Positions 7,527 through 15,642 of a stretch of DNA of 64,000 nt are shown in pieces. Source of the DNA: Bacteroidaceae bacterium (lineage in GTDB: Bacteria; Bacteroidota; Bacteroidia; Bacteroidales; Bacteroidaceae); the NCBI GenBank assembly GCA_024398635.1, contig JAKSIV010000001.1, positions 62,001 to 126,000 of the forward strand, read 5' to 3'. Numbering within the stretch: position 1 is the stretch's first letter; every line of letters begins with the position of its first letter. Made by a program: the position numbers and the translations under genes. The notes under the pieces are model-generated. The model searched no databases and had not been told where the DNA came from. It was given only the letters and a program-made list of their open reading frames with translations.

Positions 7527-8009
7527 ATGCCTAAGAAGCAGGGACTTTCACTTGACTTTCTCCGCGACCTCTCGCCTGGTCAGATCGAGCCGTTTGTCCA
7601 TAAGCAGGACTGGTCCGTTCACCAGGTCATCACACCTCTGCTGGACCTTATAGGTCCGGCGGAGGTTCGTATTATGACATTCAACTTCAGTGAGGACAGT
7701 CTGCGTACCTTACTCATGGAGGAACGTATCACCGAACTCAAGCTGCTGGTGGACTTCACCGTCAACCGCAACAAGCTTGACCTGATGTTGTTCGCATCAG
7801 AGATGACCTCCAATATACGTATAGACTCCACTCACGCCAAGGTCCTGCTTGTGCATAACAGCACCATGGACTTCGGTATTGTTGGATCTGCCAACCTCAA
7901 CCTTGAGGTTCGTTATGAGAGCGGATTCTGGTTCACCCAGGGCCGCTTCTACGATTATTTCTCCGACTCGTTTGACCGAATATACGACACCGCGCTACCC
8001 TATGAATGA
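7527..8009 (+). CDS. Phospholipase D-like (HKD) domain protein
   Basis: 160 residues carrying one PLD-type active site: H103-x-K105 in THAKVLLVH followed by GSANLN (residues 120-125). In the family consensus HxK-x4-D-x6-GSxN the Asp would be at position 110, where this protein has His. Single-domain PLD-like proteins act as dimers and are nucleases or phosphodiesterases; the missing Asp may mean altered or lost activity. It lies in the head/packaging gene run and shares an ATGAATGA overlap with the next gene, so it is co-translated with the packaging genes. A nuclease role in packaging or DNA processing is inference. Confidence 0.65.
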   Translation: MPKKQGLSLDFLRDLSPGQIEPFVHKQDWSVHQVITPLLDLIGPAEVRIMTFNFSEDSLRTLLMEERITELKLLVDFTVNRNKLDLMLFASEMTSNIRIDSTHAKVLLVHNSTMDFGIVGSANLNLEVRYESGFWFTQGRFYDYFSDSFDRIYDTALPYE

Positions 8010-8277
8010 ACCCGATCAGGACCGTCTTGCACTCATGGAGCGTTACGGACACGCTCTGATGAAACCCGCCGATATCGCCATCCTTCTTGACATCCCGGCC
8101 GATGAGAAGGATGTCTTCTGCCAGTCCCTCTCTGACTTTGACACTCCGGAGGCCCGTGCCTACCGTAAGGGTGTCGCAAACGCTAAGCTGGAGCTTCATG
8201 AGAATGTCGTCAAGCTTGCCGTCAAGGGCTCTCCTGCAGCACAGCCTATCGCCAACCTCTATCTGAGTGACCTATGA
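8002..8277 (+). CDS. Small phage protein upstream of terminase, HTH-like
   Basis: 91 residues from the ATG at 8002, which lies inside the end of the PLD-like gene; its own stop overlaps the next start (TGAGC region at 8274-8277). The segment MKPADIAILLDIP looks like the first helices of a helix-turn-helix, and the C-terminus (ENVVKLAVKGSPAAQPIANL) is helical. Similar small proteins precede terminase genes in Bacteroides prophages. It may be a terminase small-subunit component. Confidence in translation is high, in function low. Confidence 0.6.
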   Translation: MNEPDQDRLALMERYGHALMKPADIAILLDIPADEKDVFCQSLSDFDTPEARAYRKGVANAKLELHENVVKLAVKGSPAAQPIANLYLSDL

Positions 8278-8885
8278 GCCGTCAGTCTCTTGATAAGGTG
8301 CTCAAGCACCTGTATGATGACGTGGACACACTGAAGGGTGTGCTCACTCAGAACGAGATTGATATGAAGACCCGTTTCATGCTCAGCGTGACACGTAAGC
8401 TGGACCGTCCTCTCACCACAGACCAGGATCTCGTTACATTCCTTATGTCCGGATGTAATGGAACCACCAAGGCCGTCAGCCGCTCACAGGCTTACCGTGA
8501 CATTGCGGCCATCAACCTCATCACCGGTAACATACAGCTGGCATCCAAGAACTGGATGCGTCATATGATTGTTGAAGGTGCCAAGGAAATCTACCAGAAA
8601 GCGCTGAACCGTGGCGACTTCAAGGGTGCAGCAGCTGCTCTTGACAAGCTTGGTAAATATACCAGGTGTGACAAGGAGGATGAGACCATGGACTGGAGTG
8701 AGATGCTGCCTCCTGTATTCGAGCCCAGTGATGACATCACCCTTATCGACGGTCTCGATGTGATGGAAGGTAAGGACATAGAGAAGGAGCGTAAGCGCCT
8801 GCGCAGTCTCTTCAACCGTCTCTCTGCGGATGACGTCCAGGATGCTGAGGTGATACAAGACGAAGAATCCGATGCTGAGTCCTGA
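8274..8885 (+). CDS. Probable terminase small subunit
   Basis: 203 residues, overlapping the upstream gene by 4 bp and the large terminase gene by 14 bp. The N-terminal half is helical with SRSQAYRDIAAI, consistent with a DNA-recognition helix; the middle is a helical oligomerisation-like region, and the C-terminus is acidic (DVQDAEVIQDEESDAES), as in small terminases that contact the large subunit. The call relies mainly on order and overlap with the large subunit. Confidence 0.6.
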   Translation: MSRQSLDKVLKHLYDDVDTLKGVLTQNEIDMKTRFMLSVTRKLDRPLTTDQDLVTFLMSGCNGTTKAVSRSQAYRDIAAINLITGNIQLASKNWMRHMIVEGAKEIYQKALNRGDFKGAAAALDKLGKYTRCDKEDETMDWSEMLPPVFEPSDDITLIDGLDVMEGKDIEKERKRLRSLFNRLSADDVQDAEVIQDEESDAES

Positions 8886-10584
8886 TCTGTTCCGCCAACG
8901 CGCTGAGGAGGTCCAGAAGAAGTTCTTCAACCGCATGCAGCGCAGCGCCATGGCCATCGCGGCTCATGACGAATACTACGTCTGCTCACGTGATACCGGT
9001 AAGTCTGAAGGTATCGATGCCCGGTTCATACTGCAGTGCGTCTGGGAGATGCCCGGCTCTACCGGTGCGCTGCTATCACCCACCTACAGCAAGGCCTGGA
9101 ACAACACCCTCCCGGCCATCTGTCACGCACTCAAGAGCTGGGGTTATGTCGAAGGCCTTCATTATGTGGTAGGTCATAAGGCTCCCTCCAGCATGAACTT
9201 CGCCGAGCCTAAGCGTCCTATCCTGATGGATGCCTATAAGAACGGCATCCAGTTCTGGAACGGTACCTTCATGGTAGTGCTGTCTTTCAACCAGGGAATG
9301 AGTGCCAACTCCATGAGTCTGGATTGGGTCATCGGTCCTGAAGCCAAGTTCCTGGACTATGAGAAGATCAAGAGTGAGGTCAACCCGGCCAACCGAGGTA
9401 ACGAGCAGTACTTCGGTTCCTGTCCTCACCATCACAGTGTATGTTACACAACCGATATGCCTACGTCTCACTCCGGCCGCTGGATCCTGGACAAGGAGGA
9501 GGAGATGAACCCTCAGCATATCACATATCTGCGTAACCTCTACCGTCAGCTCAAGATGACTGAACGTCGTACCGACCTGCAGCCCGACACCATGGAGCGT
9601 ATGACACGTGAGTTGCGCCGTGACCTTAATCTGGCACGTAAGTATCAGCCGCCAGTCAAGCCTATCGCCGGTAAGAACCGCGAGTTCACCGTCTTCTACG
9701 GAGAGTATGATATCTTTGATAACCTGGAGGTGGTAGGTGAGGACTATATATGGCAGATGTACCGCGACAGCCCTCCTCTGATATGGCAGACGGCGTTCCT
9801 GAACAAACGCATATTCAAGCTTCCCAACTGTTTCTACTCGGCCCTGGACGATGATATCCACTTCTACATACCGACTGACTCCGGACAGCTGGCTGGCATA
9901 TCTCATGACTGGAAGACGCTGCGCAAGACAGCCGCCAACTGTCTCGGTGATGATGACCTGGATTATACGGCACCGCTGCACATGGCCTTCGACTCCAACG
10001 CCGCCATCAGCTCGGCCGTCTGTGCCCAGAAGGATGATGACACTATGAAGGTGCTGCGCTCTTTCTTCGTCAAGACCCCATACAAACTGCAGGAGCTGGT
10101 GCAGAACATATGCAACCACTACGAACCAAAGCTCAAGAAAGATGTTGTGGTATACTTTGACCATACCTTCGTCTGGCAGACCGGTACCAACAGCGAGTCG
10201 TACATCGATGTCATAGAACGTATCTTCAAGGGTAACGGCTGGAACGTTGAGCTGCAGTTTGTTGGCCAGGCTCCCCGTCATGACTGGAAGCATGAGTATA
10301 TAGACCTCTCCCTGAAGGGTGATCCCCGTTACCTGCGCATCCGGTTCAACCTTATGAACAACGAGTTCCTCAAGATTGCTATGGAGCAGACCGGTGTAAA
10401 GCAGGGTAAGAACGGATTCGAGAAGGATAAAGGTCCTGAACATACGCCAGACACTCCGGAGACGCCCGATGAATACAAGACTCACATAACGGATGCGTTC
10501 GATACCTTATGGTACGGTATGAACTTCTACTATAAGGACCCGAGCTCAGCATCTATGCCTATCACCATTATTGGCAAAAAGTGA
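8872..10584 (+). CDS. terL: Terminase large subunit (packaging ATPase and nuclease)
   Basis: 570 residues. The Walker A-like loop is CSRDTGKSEG (residues ~43-52), the variant P-loop usual in large terminases. A Walker B-like strand ends in DWVIGPEAKFLD (~158-169). The C-terminal half has acidic residues expected of the RNase-H-like nuclease: AFDSNAAIS (~367) and VVVYFDHTF (~424-432). It pumps DNA into the prohead and cuts concatemers, docking on the portal. It overlaps the small subunit gene and ends the head/packaging transcript. Confidence 0.9.
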   Translation: MLSPDLFRQRAEEVQKKFFNRMQRSAMAIAAHDEYYVCSRDTGKSEGIDARFILQCVWEMPGSTGALLSPTYSKAWNNTLPAICHALKSWGYVEGLHYVVGHKAPSSMNFAEPKRPILMDAYKNGIQFWNGTFMVVLSFNQGMSANSMSLDWVIGPEAKFLDYEKIKSEVNPANRGNEQYFGSCPHHHSVCYTTDMPTSHSGRWILDKEEEMNPQHITYLRNLYRQLKMTERRTDLQPDTMERMTRELRRDLNLARKYQPPVKPIAGKNREFTVFYGEYDIFDNLEVVGEDYIWQMYRDSPPLIWQTAFLNKRIFKLPNCFYSALDDDIHFYIPTDSGQLAGISHDWKTLRKTAANCLGDDDLDYTAPLHMAFDSNAAISSAVCAQKDDDTMKVLRSFFVKTPYKLQELVQNICNHYEPKLKKDVVVYFDHTFVWQTGTNSESYIDVIERIFKGNGWNVELQFVGQAPRHDWKHEYIDLSLKGDPRYLRIRFNLMNNEFLKIAMEQTGVKQGKNGFEKDKGPEHTPDTPETPDEYKTHITDAFDTLWYGMNFYYKDPSSASMPITIIGKK

Positions 10585-10685
10585 CAATCGGCCTCAGAGA
10601 CTATTCTGAGCGAAAACAGGCTCCAACCGCCCCATTCGCACTAATAAATACCTTAAAAATCTTATTATCAGCGAAAAAGGGGTTT

Positions 10686-10706
10686 GGGGAGAACGCGATT
10701 CTCCCC
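10686..10706. terminator. Hairpin after the terminase gene
   Basis: Perfect 8-bp stem GGGGAGAA / TTCTCCCC with a CGCGA loop, 100 bp after the terminase stop. No T tract follows on the plus strand; on the minus strand it is followed by a short T run about 12 bases later. The remaining 10585-10900 holds no gene I can support; the open frame on the minus strand (10601-10816) has no start signal or family resemblance. Confidence 0.5.
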
Positions 10707-10900
10707 ATTATGGCTCTTGAGCCTGCCGCGGCGCCCTCTCGGTAAACTTCGGTCGAACTTTTCGGTTTTATGTTATATGTATCGGCAAGCCGTATGCAAG
10801 CCGTGCAAGGGTGCAAGCCCCGACCCGAGACGCATCGTGCGGGCAGAATTTTAATTCGGCCGGCGCGTTGCGTCCGGTTTGCCGCGGATTAGCGGCAAAT

Positions 10901-10922
10901 AAAAAAGCCAGCCCTCAGGCTG
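10901..10922 (-). terminator. Intrinsic terminator of the small minus-strand gene
   Basis: Read on the minus strand: stem CAGCC / GGCTG with a TGAG loop, then GC and six T residues (10901-10906). It lies 80 bp past the stop of the 61-residue gene and supports that gene being transcribed alone. Confidence 0.75.
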
Positions 10923-11004
10923 ACACATATATACGCAGGTGCTGACGTATTATCCCTGCAGATAAATCCGAAGACTGCCCGCAGTCTCCGGATTGGACTG
11001 AAGC

Positions 11005-11190
11005 TTACCAGATTTCCTGGTATAGGGCCTTGTGCTTGATGAATGTCGTCACGGACGCATCCATGCCGTATGACATGAACTCTTCGGCTGCTGAATAGGC
11101 TGACTGCTCATCGTAGAATCTCTTGTAGAAGGACTGGCCGTTCTGACACAGCGTGACGTACCATAGGTTAGGAACTTGATAGTTATACAT
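11005..11190 (-). CDS. Small hypothetical protein, 61 residues (cargo)
   Basis: Transcribed against the surrounding virion genes, with its own terminator (10901-10922) and the prophage 12-mer TTAAACCCTTAA 12 bases upstream of the ATG, as for the other minus-strand units. Aromatic-rich and soluble, with ten or so Tyr/Trp/Phe in 61 residues. No family was recognised. Independent control suggests a lysogeny-expressed accessory gene. Confidence 0.6.
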   Translation of the reverse strand: MYNYQVPNLWYVTLCQNGQSFYKRFYDEQSAYSAAEEFMSYGMDASVTTFIKHKALYQEIW

Positions 11191-11202
11191 AGCGTGATCT
11201 GA

Positions 11203-11214
11203 TTAAGGGTTTAA
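11203..11214 (-). promoter_or_regulatory. 12-mer TTAAGGGTTTAA, copy 1
   Basis: On the minus strand it reads TTAAACCCTTAA and ends 12 bases before the ATG at 11190. Six copies (three exact, three with one change) lie only in non-coding parts of this prophage: 11203, 11358, 15495, 16102, 26697 and 26753. Confidence 0.55.
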
Positions 11215-11357
11215 CAATTTATGGAAGCGCCTCCCGGTGGCGGTGAGCAGAACCGCAGTCAGGGTGGACGGAAAATTAAGGGCAGGGTTTCACGAATTTA
11301 CCGGACGGGTTCCATGACCGCGGTCCTGCTGCCGCCGTACCTTTGCGCTCCCATCTG

Positions 11358-11369
11358 TTAAACCCTTAA
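11358..11369 (+). promoter_or_regulatory. 12-mer TTAAACCCTTAA, copy 2 (inverted relative to copy 1)
   Basis: Exact copy facing the other way. The similarity extends outward: both copies continue into TCACGCT after a 4-6 base variable stretch. The region 11215-11457 between the small gene and the next promoter holds this repeat and no gene; a TACCTTTG box at 11338-11345 resembles a host -7 box but has no clear -33 partner. Confidence 0.5.
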
Positions 11370-11456
11370 CCGGTCACGCTGTTCCTGACCCATGGCACGT
11401 CCGATGCCACGGCCCTGGGCAAGTGCAGTCAGCCTGTGCGGTGCTGAACGCGTGTT

Positions 11457-11491
11457 GTCCTTCCTGTGCGTGTGTGCGTGACGTACATTCG
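11457..11491 (+). promoter_or_regulatory. Phage-type promoter, copy 2 (GTCCTT-N21-TACATTCG)
   Basis: GTCCTT 11457-11462 and TACATTCG 11484-11491; the ATG of the lipoprotein gene is at 11496, so a start about seven bases after the -7 box would give an almost leaderless mRNA. The segment TTCGTrGCATG is shared with the copy at 26840. Confidence 0.65.
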
Positions 11492-11495
11492 TGGC

Positions 11496-12005
11496 ATGAT
11501 ACATTGCAGGAGGATTCTACCGGCCGTTTTTTCATTTGTTATGTTGTTGGCGGTCTCGTGTGGTACCAGGCGTGAGGTCCTCAGGACCACTCACACCACC
11601 GGTACCACGCTGACCGTTGATTCACTCATGGTCCAGTCCATGCTCTCCAGACTGCGGAGGAATACGCTCGACTTCGGTCTCAAATTCGACCTGGACATAA
11701 TCTGGACGCTCGCTCCGGATTCGGTCACACCGGTACCGGAACATATCAGCATGACCACTACGGGAACCGTCAACAGTGTTGACGATTATACTGAGTCCCG
11801 GGACTCCAGCAGTGTGTCGGTATCGGAGACAACGTCGGAGACTGCCGATACTCTGCGTGAGTCTGAGAGGGTCTCAGGTTCCTCTGCAGCCAGGAAGGAG
11901 TCTCGGACCGCAGGCCTGAGTCTCATTCTTGGGCTGATGGTCCTGCTGGTTGTTGCCGTCTGTGTGTTGCGTTATCTTGGTATAGTCAAACTCCGCAGGC
12001 CATGA
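11496..12005 (+). CDS. Outer-membrane lipoprotein with C-terminal membrane helix, candidate unimolecular spanin
   Basis: 169 residues from the ATG at 11496. A charged N-terminus and hydrophobic stretch end in a lipobox LAVSC with Cys22 as the predicted lipidated residue. The last ~31 residues contain a membrane helix (LILGLMVLLVVAVCVL) followed by basic residues. Lipidation at one end and an inner-membrane anchor at the other is the plan of unimolecular spanins (family model: phage T1 gp11), which fuse the two membranes at lysis. The central part is Ser/Thr-rich. It is unusual that it lies at the head of the portal transcript and not with the holin/endolysin at 37.9 kb. A start at 11466 is also open but would weaken the signal peptide. 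It overlaps the next gene by 4 bp. Confidence 0.65.
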   Translation: MIHCRRILPAVFSFVMLLAVSCGTRREVLRTTHTTGTTLTVDSLMVQSMLSRLRRNTLDFGLKFDLDIIWTLAPDSVTPVPEHISMTTTGTVNSVDDYTESRDSSSVSVSETTSETADTLRESERVSGSSAARKESRTAGLSLILGLMVLLVVAVCVLRYLGIVKLRRP

Positions 12006-12262
12006 GTAATCCGGGATATATAAAGTGGACAAGAATGCTTGAGCTGATGCAGTCGACAGACCGTAACGGTAAGCCTGTCACGTTTGACATCGAGTTTGTC
12101 AAGCTGTCTGACGGCAGCATCCGTGAATATAAGGACTGCCACCTCACATCCAGGTATTCGTCAGGCGGTACTGTCAACATCAGACCTGCAGGTCTCAACG
12201 CGCCACGTAAGATCCGGATCTGCACTATCGTTACGTTTAACAAGAAAAAAGTATACTTCTGA
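12002..12262 (+). CDS. Small phage protein upstream of portal, 86 residues
   Basis: Start overlaps the lipoprotein stop (ATGA) and its stop overlaps the portal start (TGATG). Beta-rich (VTFDIEFVKLSDGSI... VNIRPAGLN), basic, no signal. The family is common in Bacteroides prophages next to portal genes; function unknown. Confidence 0.65.
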   Translation: MSNPGYIKWTRMLELMQSTDRNGKPVTFDIEFVKLSDGSIREYKDCHLTSRYSSGGTVNIRPAGLNAPRKIRICTIVTFNKKKVYF

Positions 12263-13725
12263 TGAAAAAGAAAAAAAATCCGGCATCCGCCCCGGCTACC
12301 AATGCAAGCAATTCAGGAAGTAATATCCTGGTTGATCACGGCAACCTGGTGCTGCTCAAGAACAGCAGCTCCGTGGTCTTCACATTCGAGTCGGCCGATA
12401 TCACCGTCGATTCCGATAGCACCGGTACCAAGGTGCATCCCAAGAACATGAAAGATAAGGTCATCGAGTTTATGCCGAGAGGCAACGGCGATGACCTGCC
12501 CATCGAGGTTATCAAGGCCGCGTACCGTAACGTCACTGTCTCGACCAACATAGACTTCAAGACCAGACTTACATTCGGAGAGGGCGTCCAGGTTCTGCGC
12601 CGCACACGCGGTGAAGACGGACGCATCAAGGTTGAGGAGGTCTTGCCGTCTGAAGAGCCTGTAGTGTTCGAGTGGCTCCGGATGAACAACTACAACAAGT
12701 TCATCATGGAGATAGTGTCGGATCTCAAGCTCTTCTATGACTCGTTCGTGGAGTATATCTTCAGCAACGACGGCACTAAGATTGCCCAGGTCAAGGCACT
12801 GGAGACATGTCTGTCGCGCGTATCCAAGTACAACGAGGACACCGGCCGCATCGAGTGGCACGGCTATAATGCCGACTGGCCACGTAAGGCCGAGACCGAG
12901 ACGGTGGCCACTCCGCTGCTTGACCGTGACTATCCGCTCTGGGACCTTAAGCAGCGTATGGGTCTTTATCCCAACGCTGACGGAAAGAAGCAGCAGGGCA
13001 AAGACCGGATCTTTGTGCAGATGCTCTCGGTCCCGTCACCCGGACGGTTCTTCTACTCCATGCCTTACTGGTACTCTGTGTTCCGGAGCGGCTGGTTCGA
13101 CTTCTCGAACTTCATCATTGATTTCAAGAAGAACCTGCTCATGAACGAGATGGTACCCAAGCATATCGTCTATATCCAGGAGCAGTACTGTGAGAAGCTT
13201 TATAAGAACGCAGGAGCCGTGGATCCGAAGGACAAGCTGGATATCCGTCAGAAGTTCCTCAAGGAGCTGGATGACTTCCTTGCCGGCAAGGATAACGCCG
13301 GTACCAGCATTGTGTCTGACTTCACTTATGATATCCAGTCAGCGCGTGAGCGCAAGGATATCATCATCGAGGAGATTGACAAGGATAAGAAGGGTGGCGA
13401 TTACATCGAGGACAGCGAGGAGTCGAGCAACGTCCTCTGCTACGGCATGGGTGTTCACAGCTCCATCCTTGGCAACTCACCGGGCAAGTCCAAGACCATC
13501 AACGGCACCGAGGCTCGTGAGCTGTTCACCATACAGCAGGCGCTGTCCAAGTACGAGCAGCTGCTGTGTGTCCAGCCGCTCTACATGGTCAAGGAGATCA
13601 ACGGCTGGAGTCCGGATCTGGAGTTCTCGATAGCCAATCTCCAGCTTACCACTCTTGATAAGAACAGCGGCGCTGTCAAGCAGACAGGTATCAAGCCTGA
13701 TGTGCAGCAGCCCGATAAAAAGTAA
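12262..13725 (+). CDS. Portal protein
   Basis: 487 residues, following the terminase block and preceding connector genes. The N-terminus is Lys- and Ser-rich and disordered. The centre has the helical wing/stem features of portals (IDFKKNLLMNEMVPKHIVYI) and a C-terminal segment GTEARELFTIQQALSKYEQLL that resembles the helix and clip of SPP1/HK97-type portals. Twelve copies would form the DNA channel contacted by the terminase. Annotation is from overall plan and position. Confidence 0.75.
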   Translation: MKKKKNPASAPATNASNSGSNILVDHGNLVLLKNSSSVVFTFESADITVDSDSTGTKVHPKNMKDKVIEFMPRGNGDDLPIEVIKAAYRNVTVSTNIDFKTRLTFGEGVQVLRRTRGEDGRIKVEEVLPSEEPVVFEWLRMNNYNKFIMEIVSDLKLFYDSFVEYIFSNDGTKIAQVKALETCLSRVSKYNEDTGRIEWHGYNADWPRKAETETVATPLLDRDYPLWDLKQRMGLYPNADGKKQQGKDRIFVQMLSVPSPGRFFYSMPYWYSVFRSGWFDFSNFIIDFKKNLLMNEMVPKHIVYIQEQYCEKLYKNAGAVDPKDKLDIRQKFLKELDDFLAGKDNAGTSIVSDFTYDIQSARERKDIIIEEIDKDKKGGDYIEDSEESSNVLCYGMGVHSSILGNSPGKSKTINGTEARELFTIQQALSKYEQLLCVQPLYMVKEINGWSPDLEFSIANLQLTTLDKNSGAVKQTGIKPDVQQPDKK

Positions 13726-13728
13726 GAT

Positions 13729-14607
13729 ATGAATACAGCATTCTTCACCTCCATCGATGAGCTGCGTACCTACGTAAAGATGAACGCTTCCCTGCCATGG
13801 GAATCGTTCAGTCCGTATCTTATGTCGGCCGTTGACTCATTCACCGACCGTTACCTTCCTGCAGATTTCATCGACGCCCATGCGTCCGATGAGACCTTCA
13901 TGGTACTGTGCCGCAAGGTGCTTGCACCGCTCGCGGTCTATGAGGCAGCCGATGAGATGTCTATCTCCATCGGCGATTCCGGAATCACCGTTCAGAATGA
14001 CCAGGGCAAGCGCTCTCCAGCCAGTGACATGAAGATAGCAGCCGCCAAGCGCAGCATGCTGCAGCGCAGCAACGCTGCCCTGTCGCGGCTGCTTGACTAT
14101 GTCCTGAACGCATTCCATGATGAGATGGCAGACCTGCCTCTCATCAAGAAGGTGGAAGGCCTTGCCGTGCCGTCGCTTGAGGTCTTCGAGAGGTATGTGT
14201 CGCTTGACTCGGACTATGTGACTTACTTCGCCCTGGTGCCGACGTTACGTACCATACAGACCCAGCTGGCCTCACACATAGGCGAAGACCTCCTGAACGA
14301 ATGCCTCACATCTGATGACGCGGCCAAGAAGGCCATCGGAGGTAAGATACGCGCATACTGTGCATATCAGTGTGCGTATCTGAACACCTCCGACACCACC
14401 AGGCGCGAACGCGGACGCGGCAACCAGACCGAGTGGAGGCCTGTCATCAGGCCGCTGTACTCGGACTTGAACGAGAGCGGCAACTGGTACAAGCAGGTGG
14501 CCGATGAGACCTTGGCAGAGATAACATCCATGATTGACGCCTTGGATGGCGGCAGTCATGATGCGGAAGCTCTGCCTCTCCATGGTAAGCACTTATTCAT
14601 GATGTGA
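13729..14607 (+). CDS. Head-tail connector (DUF6712-like)
   Basis: 292 residues, three bases after the portal stop. It has a helical N-terminal domain like head-completion proteins, with a long helix FMVLCRKVLAPLAVYEAADE and a second helical half. Proteins of this size and location in Bacteroides phages belong to a connector family (DUF6712 from memory). Its stop overlaps the next start (TGATG at 14605-14609). Confidence 0.6.
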   Translation: MNTAFFTSIDELRTYVKMNASLPWESFSPYLMSAVDSFTDRYLPADFIDAHASDETFMVLCRKVLAPLAVYEAADEMSISIGDSGITVQNDQGKRSPASDMKIAAAKRSMLQRSNAALSRLLDYVLNAFHDEMADLPLIKKVEGLAVPSLEVFERYVSLDSDYVTYFALVPTLRTIQTQLASHIGEDLLNECLTSDDAAKKAIGGKIRAYCAYQCAYLNTSDTTRRERGRGNQTEWRPVIRPLYSDLNESGNWYKQVADETLAEITSMIDALDGGSHDAEALPLHGKHLFMM

Positions 14608-15419
14608 TGGAGGAGATCAAGTATGGTCGCAAGACAGTCCGGATTCCCCAGGGCTGGCACGAGCTGTCAACCAGGCAGCTGCTTACTCTGGCGCGACTGG
14701 CCTCCCGAGGCCTCAGCGTTCAGAGCGTCAAGCTGCTGTTCGCCCTGCATGTGATAGGGGCTTGTGTCCTGAGGGCCAAGGGCGACGGCTCGTTTGTCCT
14801 GCTGAAGGACGGCCGGCGGTTTACGCTTTCACTCCTGGAGTGTTCTATCCTGGCATCCAAGTTTGACTATCTCTTCACCGAGGTCAAGGCTGATAACGGC
14901 AATGTCTCCCTGCAGCTCATACCCAAGTTCGTTGCTGCTCCTTATGACAGGATTGGCCGTCTCCATGGCCCCGGTGATTTCTTTGACCGTCTCACATACT
15001 ATCAGTTTATGTTCCTGATGTTCTATGAGAGCCGCCTGGATAAGGATCCTAAAGCTGTCAACAGCCTGCTTGCATGCCTATGGCATTCAGGCCGTGAGTT
15101 TGACAGCGCCAATGTGGAGCGCGACAGCCGCCGCATCAGCCGTCTGAATCCGTATAAGCAGATGCTCATGCTCTGGTATTATGTTGGGTGCAAGGATGCG
15201 CTGCACAAGCGATATCCCCGCATCTTCGGAGGAGACGGCAGCGGCAGCAGCGGTAACATCTTCGAGGATCAGATGCGGGTGGTTGACGCCCTTGCCGGAG
15301 GCGACATGACAAAGAAAGACCTGGTCCGTAAAGGCTATCTGTATGACGCCCTCATCTCCATGGATGAGAGCATACGCCGCAATGAAGAGATGGAGGAGGC
15401 CATGAACAAACATAAATAA
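14607..15419 (+). CDS. Hypothetical phage protein, 270 residues
   Basis: The ATG at 14607 overlaps the previous stop; a GTG at 14604 is an alternative. The N-terminus (VRIPQGWHELSTRQLLTLARL) and a long helical body with few charges resemble uncharacterised proteins between connector and tape measure genes in Bacteroides prophages, where tail-assembly chaperones usually lie. No second overlapping frame typical of a programmed chaperone pair was seen. Function unproven. Confidence 0.6.
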   Translation: MEEIKYGRKTVRIPQGWHELSTRQLLTLARLASRGLSVQSVKLLFALHVIGACVLRAKGDGSFVLLKDGRRFTLSLLECSILASKFDYLFTEVKADNGNVSLQLIPKFVAAPYDRIGRLHGPGDFFDRLTYYQFMFLMFYESRLDKDPKAVNSLLACLWHSGREFDSANVERDSRRISRLNPYKQMLMLWYYVGCKDALHKRYPRIFGGDGSGSSGNIFEDQMRVVDALAGGDMTKKDLVRKGYLYDALISMDESIRRNEEMEEAMNKHK

Positions 15420-15420
15420 A

Positions 15421-15444
15421 AGGAGGAAGGTTGCCCTTCCTCCT
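15421..15444 (-). terminator. Hairpin terminator
   Basis: Perfect 10-bp stem with a four-base loop. The T-rich tract lies on the minus-strand side only, so it serves minus-strand transcription; on the plus strand it would only cap the end of the 14607-15419 message. Confidence 0.65.
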
Positions 15445-15494
15445 CCAGAGTGCCCGGCCGTACGGATTCACATCCCCGTCCGGGAGATTTTTGT

Positions 15495-15506
15495 TTAAAC
15501 CCTTAA
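15495..15506 (+). promoter_or_regulatory. 12-mer TTAAACCCTTAA, copy 3
   Basis: Exact copy in the gap between the 14607-15419 gene and the minus-strand cargo gene, followed by AAAAATCACA, a string also found just beside the copy at 26697. Confidence 0.5.
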
Positions 15507-15551
15507 AAAATCACACTCTGTCTGCAAATATACATATAAAACATCAAATAA

Positions 15552-15583
15552 ACGGAGGCGGTCCGTCAATGGTCCGCCTCCGT
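15552..15583. terminator. Bidirectional terminator of the ArdC-N-like gene
   Basis: Perfect 10-bp stem ACGGAGGCGG / CCGCCTCCGT with a 12-base loop. It is followed by GTGTTTT on the plus strand and TTTATTTGATGTTTT on the minus strand. It lies 60 bp past the stop of the minus-strand gene at 15643. Confidence 0.7.
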
Positions 15584-15642
15584 GTGTTTTCCGGTTGATC
15601 TTGTCACTCTCCCCACAGTTTGACAAAAAAGCAGTCAGCCCG

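Larger units (their letters stand above)
15415..15518 (-). ncRNA. Candidate small RNA, minus strand
   Basis: A -7-like box TATATTTG on the minus strand (15525-15532) is followed by about 100 bases and then a perfect 10-bp hairpin AGGAGGAAGG / CCTTCCTCCT (15421-15444), which on the minus strand leads into TTTTATTT. The transcript would contain one 12-mer copy (15495-15506). No clear -33 box and no open frame. It would be antisense to only the last bases of the upstream gene. Confidence 0.3.

Noticed and set aside
9076-10485. Long minus-strand frame inside the terminase gene
   Set aside because: It is fully covered by the terminase frame, which has the P-loop and overlaps its neighbours; the antisense frame shows the Leu/Val-rich bias of a shadow.
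10601-10816. Minus-strand open frame of 71 residues after terminase
   Set aside because: No start signal, no family resemblance, and it crosses the hairpin at 10686-10706; its relation to the small minus-strand gene's terminator argues against a gene.
11338-11345. Host promoter box TACCTTTG ahead of the lipoprotein gene
   Set aside because: No -33 partner at 19-21 bp, and the phage-type promoter at 11457 explains expression better.
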